Source: Streptococcus vestibularis ATCC 49124
GTDB taxonomy: Bacteria > Bacillota > Bacilli > Lactobacillales > Streptococcaceae
DNA length: 47,041 nt
Direction of reading: 5' to 3'
NCBI RefSeq assembly: GCF_000188295.1
Contig: NZ_GL831112.1
Location: forward strand, 327,137 to 374,177
The notes under the pieces are model-generated. The model saw only the letters and a list, made by a program, of their open reading frames with translations, searched no databases and was not told where the DNA came from. The first letter of the stretch is position 1, and every line of letters begins with the position of its first letter. The translations under genes were made by a program, and so were the position numbers. Shown here one piece after another: positions 46,973-47,041 of this stretch.

Positions 46973-47041
46973 GTATTGTGTATAGCTGTGATTTCCATGT
47001 TTATTCTTAATTTTCAAATGAGATGAAATTATAATAATCTT

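Overview
The window is low-GC Firmicute DNA with the gene content and gene order of a Streptococcus chromosome. The closest fit is the salivarius group (S. salivarius, S. vestibularis, S. thermophilus). This rests on recognising proteins and gene neighbourhoods (trxB with a DUF4059 protein, codY beside alaT, yqeG-yqeH-yhbY-nadD-yqeK-rsfS, clpL with CtsR operators) and not on a database search. Most of it is core genome on the plus strand, in short operons separated by clear hairpin/T-tract terminators. There is no prophage, CRISPR array, rRNA or tRNA that I can support.

Layout. 1-3.2 kb: a polar amino-acid ABC permease and ATPase, a candidate small structured RNA, a DUF4059 membrane protein and thioredoxin reductase. 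3.2-7.2 kb: malolactic fermentation, with a LysR regulator divergent from malolactic enzyme and malate permease. 7.3-13.4 kb: rsmD-coaD-sepM, then a tRNA/RNA-modification pair (radical SAM protein and MnmM-like methyltransferase), a small basic protein and a CPA1 Na+/H+ antiporter whose start is frameshifted. 13.4-19.5 kb: a frameshifted small membrane protein, a lone ABC ATPase, a CNNM/CorC-type membrane protein, a decayed LPXTG surface protein, pflA, a membrane/coiled-coil protein and a universal stress protein. 19.6-22.8 kb: a possible leader or small RNA, alaT, codY with a CodY box at its own promoter, and a nicotinamidase. 22.9-36.1 kb: beta-glucoside use, interrupted by a glycosyltransferase relic, gatCAB and a small membrane-anchored protein. 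It has two 6-phospho-beta-glucosidases, a SemiSWEET, and PTS IIB, regulator, IIA, a membrane protein and IIC in the order of the pneumococcal cel locus. 36.1-37.5 kb: two membrane proteins. 37.6-44.0 kb: the yqeG-to-tmcAL ribosome, NAD and tRNA-modification cluster. 44.0-46.9 kb: clpL behind a long, internally repeated CtsR-controlled leader.

The genes work together most clearly in two places. The cel region carries a shared TTTCCGTA-containing motif ahead of three transcripts (both glucosidases and PTS IIB), at an identical distance from the -10 in two of them and with CcpA (cre)-like sites alongside. This suggests one regulon run by the PRD/EII-type regulator encoded in the same locus. The clpL leader has three tandem promoters, each with CtsR operator sequence and each followed by a near-identical hairpin at the predicted transcript start, then two overlapping short ORFs.

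The most unusual sequence is non-coding: three strongly base-paired intergenic elements (about 41878-42003, 42028-42115 and 46883-46972) and two promoter-to-terminator units without an obvious ORF (1779-1950 and 19711-19851). I could not assign any of the five to a known family. Several genes are broken. Two lesions lie in runs of seven identical bases, so sequencing error must be excluded before they are read as biology. A GT8/GtfA fragment pair looks like a deletion scar of an accessory-Sec adhesin glycosylation locus.
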